From the NCBI GenBank assembly GCA_018524725.1, contig JAEUWP010000220.1, forward strand, positions 1 to 12,067: 12,067 nt of DNA. Reading direction: 5' to 3'. Position numbers and translations under genes: made by a program. The stretch is from Podaxis mareebaensis. Its lineage: Eukaryota; Basidiomycota; Agaricomycetes; Agaricales; Agaricaceae. Below the pieces are notes generated by a model. The model did not search any database, had not been told where the DNA came from, and was given only the letters and a program-made list of their open reading frames with translations. Shown one piece after another: positions 7,648-12,067 of the stretch; position 1 is the first letter of the stretch; every line of letters begins with the position of its first letter.

Positions 7648-9321
7648 CTATACTATCTGGGAGGAATCGCGAAGCACATTTTGCGCCACACTCCCTGCCT
7701 CGTTTCCAACCCCATCAGAAGGCTCCTCTTCAAATACCAAATTTACACCGGAAGATTCGGAGTCATATCCAACGAAGCTCTGCTCGAGGAATCGGTAAAG
7801 ACTCGGCGTTGATCGAGATCCTCCATACGCCCCAGTGTTCGGCGACCTAGAAGCTCGACTAGTCACAACCCGCAGCGAGCTTAATTCAACCCATTCCATC
7901 CGGTCTCTCCCAGTACCGGATCCGGTGTCATGACGAGATTGTGCCATGACAGTCACCGGAAGACGTGACCGAATCATAGACACCAGCATTTCCGGACCGT
8001 GTTCCAGGTTAACAAACTTCGGCTTGTCAATCACCATTTTCCTAATCCTTCGCCCAACATACGACCACTCCAAGGGGGAAACCGACGATGACGATGACGA
8101 TATCCGGCTTCCATCTGGGTACGTCAACATCCCCAACAGCTCTTTCGTAAACTCGACATCTTCCAACACCAACTCCTCAACCCCCGACAAAAGTATCAAA
8201 AACACAAGGACACCCACCGCACTGAATTTTTTAATGGCAAGGGATGTGATCGTACACTGAGAGTGCGCAATGTACTTCTCGAACGCGTTTATCCAACCCC
8301 AGGATTGGGGAGGACGGCTGAAATGGATTTCTAGGCTGGACAAACGCGGGGTTTGGAGTCTTGTGAAGAGCAGCGGCGAGTCTGTGATTGAGCCGTGAGA
8401 GGATAGTCGGAACGTTTCGAGTGCGGGGAGGGTGATGAGCGGTGGTAGATTTTGTTGTTCGATCGGGGTGGAGGTCAACGGGGATAAGGCGGGAGGCGAA
8501 AAAACCGAGGGCAAGGATGCGACGTAGTGGTCGAAATATTCGTTTGCTAAGATATCCAAGCCTAGTTCGCGGAGAGTCCATGAGACAAGGTTCGGCATGA
8601 GTGCGGCACATCGCAATCCTTCAGTGAAAATGCAGTCGAACATCGACACGGAAAAGTGTGTGATTTGGGACCAGGGGATGTGTAGCTGAGGGAGGGGACA
8701 TTTAGGGAATAGGCGGAGATGTACCTCGTTCAACGACCGTGCGTTTGAAAAAGGCCCAGCCTGTTTCGATAATAACAAATGCCTAGAAGAAGGAAAAAGT
8801 CCCGCATCGTTGGGTGCACTTCGTAGCCTCAATATCCGCAAACGAGGATACGCTCGACCCGGTGGGAAGATAAACACAAACCCCCCAATCCCAAAATCGA
8901 ACGAGACGTCCAGCCATCTCTCCGAGTGGCGCAAACACACGGTCAGGATACTACCCAGCAGCTCTCTTTGTCTATCACCACCAGAAAAGTACCGAGACCG
9001 GAGGTGGATGGTGAGCGGTAGGGACTTTGAACGGTCCAAACACATTTGAAATGCAGAAAGAAGCTTATTGTGCATGGTCCCTTGGCGGTGTTCGCTTATG
9101 CGTCTGTTGGAGGGGTGTGGAGGATAGACGCGATCGAGATTGATATGGATGTGGGACCAGATTTCAGGTGCGGATAGTAGGATGGTTTGCCAGGATTTGC
9201 ACACAAGGCGGAGATTGGTTGGGTATGTACTTGGGTTTGTGATCTCGACTCCGTCACTTTTGACGTAGCAGAGAATTTCCGTGAGTATTTCTGGAGGGAA
9301 ACATGGCCACATCGAAGACAT
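7648..9321 (-). CDS. F-box protein, probable SCF ubiquitin-ligase adaptor
   Basis: One uninterrupted frame of 557 codons runs from ATG at 9321 to TAG at 7650-7648. The N terminus is an F-box-like domain: FPPEILTEIL at 8-17, then LRLVCKSWQTILLSAPEIW at 37-55, the pattern of the large F-box families of mushroom-forming fungi. The F-box binds Skp1, placing the protein in an SCF E3 ligase. The rest (about 100-500) has irregular Leu-rich stretches such as LRILRLRSAP, LPALETFRLSS and VEELVLEDVEF, suggesting a degenerate leucine-rich-repeat-like substrate-binding region. A six-serine run is encoded by a GACGAT repeat at 8084-8101. A second in-frame Met at residue 4 is an alternative start. Lack of introns contrasts with all neighbours but is seen in this family. 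The substrate cannot be inferred. The 3' end is 166 bp from the stop of the four-TM gene. Confidence 0.9.
   Translation of the reverse strand: MSSMWPCFPPEILTEILCYVKSDGVEITNPSTYPTNLRLVCKSWQTILLSAPEIWSHIHINLDRVYPPHPSNRRISEHRQGTMHNKLLSAFQMCLDRSKSLPLTIHLRSRYFSGGDRQRELLGSILTVCLRHSERWLDVSFDFGIGGFVFIFPPGRAYPRLRILRLRSAPNDAGLFPSSRHLLLSKQAGPFSNARSLNEVHLRLFPKCPLPQLHIPWSQITHFSVSMFDCIFTEGLRCAALMPNLVSWTLRELGLDILANEYFDHYVASLPSVFSPPALSPLTSTPIEQQNLPPLITLPALETFRLSSHGSITDSPLLFTRLQTPRLSSLEIHFSRPPQSWGWINAFEKYIAHSQCTITSLAIKKFSAVGVLVFLILLSGVEELVLEDVEFTKELLGMLTYPDGSRISSSSSSVSPLEWSYVGRRIRKMVIDKPKFVNLEHGPEMLVSMIRSRLPVTVMAQSRHDTGSGTGRDRMEWVELSSLRVVTSRASRSPNTGAYGGSRSTPSLYRFLEQSFVGYDSESSGVNLVFEEEPSDGVGNEAGSVAQNVLRDSSQIV
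8084..8101. repeat. (GACGAT)3 repeat inside the F-box gene
   Basis: Three perfect GACGAT units on the plus strand encode the poly-serine stretch of the minus-strand F-box protein. It keeps the frame, because the unit is six nucleotides. Confidence 0.8.
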
Positions 9322-10647
9322 GTGTGGGTAATGAGGAAGAGAGTGTCAAGACGCTCATAATGCACGGTGGCCTCTCTCCAGATATTCCACGTGACTTTCT
9401 TGATTCCACTGAGACATGGAAGTCATGGCTGGACCAGGTGATAACTACGGAGGTCCAGCTACGGGCACCCAATTATCAATAAGGCAACTGTCACGGGAGG
9501 CAAGCCACGCCGAAGCCATAGTACTGGACGGAAGAACATCATGAGTTCCTCGACAATGGGATCCTATTGGTCTGAGAGGCGTCTGTTCACCACTGTAGTA
9601 GGGCCCTTGTTTAAAGCCAAAAAAGTTGGTGGATGTTTGATACTCCGGCCAACCTAAGGAGCTCGAACTAGATGATTAAACTCAGGGACATGAGTGAGAG
9701 AATTCACATTGTAACTGACCAAACAAGCAAAATGTGTGGAAGAGGACGACCGACCCATCGGATTTTGGTGCATACTCATAGACCAGGAAGCAAGAATGAA
9801 TCCCGAGCTCGGGAGAACCGGACGTTCTTGGCAGATATACAGAATCAGATGCCATTCCAGAAGGCGACAAAGATAGGACCCGAGGAGAACCCCAAAACAA
9901 ACCAAAATATGCCAGTATACCACGGTGGCATCTATTGATATGTACCAGTCTCCCAAGCAAAATGACGATTAATCCGAGAGAAATAATGCTCATAGGAGTG
10001 ACTAAATGAGGCGGAGAGTGAGCTGTGGTCCATATTGGTCGGACTGGGGGTCTCGATGAGTATTTGGACGGGTTGATAGCCACCCAGCCGTCAGTCATGT
10101 TTGTCAATCAGTGGGTGAGCTCCAGACCATTCCACCGCTAGCACATGTGCGACAGTAGAATAGACGAAGAACAGACAGAAATAGAGAGGATGAGAAGCGG
10201 GAGGATGGTGGAAAGCAGAAAGACGAAGGTGAATCCTGGAGTTTTCATGAAATCAGGTCTGTTGTGTCTACCTGGGTCCACCCTACCCACAAACTCCCCG
10301 TCCTCGAAAAGCTTCTCACTGTTCAGGGACGCGTGACATTGCTCTACGTTGGAGAGGAGGAAATAACCTGAATTCCACGTAAGGGACCGTCCTCTGGTGC
10401 GCCGAACCCATTTCCCAAGTTTCCTCCTTCGTGCCTTTACCGTATTTTTGATACCCCAAACTGATACTCGTTATACCCGCTAATCTCTGATATAAGTACA
10501 TACATTGTTTCAAAACTTCAACTTTGAGTAGGGACAGACCTTGTGTTATCGCAGGTGTTGGCGCGATATCACGTGTTAATATCACATGCAATCAATGGAT
10601 TGATACTCCTAACGTCAGAGCCTAGAGGGCTGCTGACAAAAGTGGCC
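9322..10647. other. Intergenic region with unresolved hydrophobic minus-strand frames
   Basis: The left part (9322 to about 9650) is the upstream flank of the F-box gene. Between about 10470 and 9654 the minus strand has overlapping frames that look partly coding. One runs from about 10470 to a TAG near 10137, has no early Met and contains MKTPGFTFVFLLSTILPLLI (Met near 10248), a strongly hydrophobic segment. A second starts at ATG 10098 and contains MSIISLGLIVILLG. A third (9956-9654) contains VYWHILVCFGVLLGSYLC. They could be pieces of one frameshifted or intron-split membrane protein gene, but no phase-consistent splice chain or known family was found. A GATATAAGTA box at 10489-10498 could belong to the downstream plus-strand gene. 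Confidence 0.35.
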
Positions 10648-11665
10648 ATGGGTTCCCTCCCGTCTACTCTGAACGCTGCTCAGCAACCCCAAACCGGGTA
10701 TTGTACACCTTCCGAGTCAGATGTATTCGCCGTGCGCAGTATCTTGATGGAACGACTACCTGCGGAACTGGCAGACGATATTCTCAATAAAGCAGAATAC
10801 TGGCCCATGATTTCTGCATCCTGCCTTTCCCATTTCCAGGTTGAAGCCAACAAATCGTATTGCGGCGTTATAACCCCTCCAATACCCAGCGTTTCCAAAC
10901 TCGTGACAACAAGAAATCAGACCAAGAATTGGCCGGAATTCCTTGATGCTGAGGTTGATGTCAAGAGAAAGGTCAAGCGTGTGATATTCAAGTTCACCAG
11001 CCACGATCAAGGGTGGGGCGGAGAACCAAACCTGAAATGTATGTTCGATTTATTCAAAAATTTCATCGCTATGGATGTTTTCCTCATCCAGGGCCTTACG
11101 CCGGGTCATGGACATGGTTCGATGCAGAAATTTGGCGACCTGTCGATTCAGGTAACGATCAGAATGGCCTTCAATTAGTTGGATCCCCTACCACATCTGC
11201 TGCTCAAATCAAACCGATGATGGCGTCGCCGACGGAGGAGATGCTCGTAGCTGCTGGCTATCATCGAGTCGACCCCCCTTCCGTAGCGGATGTTCAGAGT
11301 GATTATGCATGGCTCGTCCAACGCAATCTGCGTGCAGTCGAAACCCCCCAAAGTTATACAGTCGCCTGGTCAGATGAAAACCTCGTTTATCGCAATGCCC
11401 AGCCATACCAGACAACCGGACTTCCCCGGCTAGTTGAAGGCGCAACCGAGGTCAGCATTGCGGATGTATATGGCTGTGGAAACGGCGTTGGTTTCGTCCG
11501 TGCCCTTCAACCTGGGGACCGAGTCGTCGTTATAGCTCGAGCGAAAGTGAGTCATTTGTTCTCGCAAGCCGTCGACACCTTACTCAGCAGTACATACAGT
11601 ACCCGGGCTGGTGCAATCACATCCACGGGAAAATGAGTGTAGACATCGCTTATACTATTATATAA
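10648..11665 (+). CDS. Uncharacterised fungal family protein with F-box-like N terminus and HDQGW/SWTWFDA core
   Basis: Three exons: 10648-11038, 11092-11546, 11600-11665. The introns are both 53 nt (GTATGT..CAG in phase 1, GTGAGT..CAG in phase 0). The product is 303 residues. It starts in a strong context (GCCATGG); the frame is open upstream to 10543 but has no earlier ATG. Residues about 32-50 (LPAELADDILNKAEYWP) resemble the LPxEL..I...A.YW motif at the start of many fungal orphan proteins and look F-box-like. The middle has SHDQGWGGE joined across intron 1 to YAGSWTWFDAEIW. The C-terminal half has WLVQRNLRAVE, then FVRALQPGDRVVVIARAK joined across intron 2 to YPGWCNHI. These motifs recur in this order in orphan proteins of ascomycetes and basidiomycetes, as recalled, not searched. 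No catalytic function is known to me. Without the last intron the conserved PGW motif is lost, which supports the model. Confidence 0.85.
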
Positions 11666-12067
11666 CCTCATGTTGATCCAATACCTAGATGTGCCTGGGT
11701 GCATTTTTATATTGAACTTCGACTTTTTTTTGTGCAGTGGCGCAAGGCGACAGGTTATTCATAGAGAAACGGGGTTGAAGGTGCCGAGGCGGATCCACTC
11801 TGAAGAGTTTGACCCACTGAGCGAATGTTCCGTCGGACTTCCTTTCCGACGAGTGCGTCGGTTTTTCGGCATTTTATCAGCACTACCTACGGGCAAAAAT
11901 TAAAGCTCTGGGGAGGTTGGGGAGACAAGGCTAAACCTTGACGAGGGGGTTGGCTGCCGGAAAACGACCCACACATGGCTTCTCTGTTACAGGACCCCCG
12001 AAAATAGGGGGGGAACCCTGATCTGAGTTTGGAGGTTTTTATCCGCACGAAATTTTGAGATTTTTAT
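11666..12067. other. Downstream flank, no gene seen
   Basis: This is the 3' flank of the plus-strand gene. It contains a perfect short hairpin, GTCGGA..TCCGAC (about 11832-11850), and near the end a run of five C followed within seven bases by seven G (11995-12013). Neither is strong evidence for a defined element. The plus frame 11670-11903 shows no recognisable domain. Confidence 0.5.

Noticed and set aside
10316..10591. Minus-strand frame of 91 codons upstream of the HDQGW-family gene
   Set aside because: No domain; another frame of the same strand is open over the same stretch, so coding frame cannot be decided.
1..12067. CRISPR arrays, rRNA, tRNA and bacterial-type regulatory elements
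   Set aside because: No regularly spaced repeat-spacer array, rRNA core or tRNA-like cloverleaf with a T-arm was recognised by eye. The gene structure is eukaryotic.

Overview
The window looks like nuclear DNA of a filamentous basidiomycete, most likely an Agaricomycete. Coding sequence is broken by very short GT..AG introns (mostly 49-62 nt), there is no operon structure or Shine-Dalgarno signal, and the protein families are typical of mushroom-forming fungi: an F-box protein, a multi-pass DUF6534-type membrane protein, a four-TM orphan membrane protein, and a 'HDQGW...SWTWFDA' orphan family. All calls come from hand splicing and motif recognition; no search was run.

Layout. 1-823: no convincing gene, but a triplicated CTGACACTTTT motif at the extreme left edge suggests a transposon end. 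824-2696 (minus): an intron-dense DUF6534-like seven-TM gene of about 16-17 exons. Its splice phases agree almost throughout, but an in-frame TGA lies in exon 2 and a second possible one in a 12-nt exon, so it is probably a young pseudogene. 2697-5374: about 2.7 kb without a recognised gene, holding an 11-bp duplication, a foldback inverted repeat (3019-3208) and a short CA microsatellite. 5375-5843 (minus): a three-exon Bet1/Sft1-type Qc-SNARE. 5844-6596: a divergent intergenic region. 6597-7481 (plus): a four-exon, 233-aa four-TM protein with a TATA-like box. 7648-9321 (minus): a single-exon 557-aa F-box protein, convergent with the previous gene. 9322-10647: mostly unassigned, with hydrophobic minus-strand reading frames that could not be assembled into a gene. 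10648-11665 (plus): a three-exon, 303-aa member of an uncharacterised fungal family. 11666-12067: no gene seen.

The genes do not form a pathway. The SNARE is a housekeeping ER/Golgi fusion component. The F-box protein is probably a substrate adaptor for an SCF ubiquitin ligase. The two multi-TM proteins and the HDQGW-family protein belong to expanded or orphan fungal families without a known role. The most informative result is the reconstruction of the fragmented 824-2696 locus, where no single open frame exceeds about 70-90 codons.
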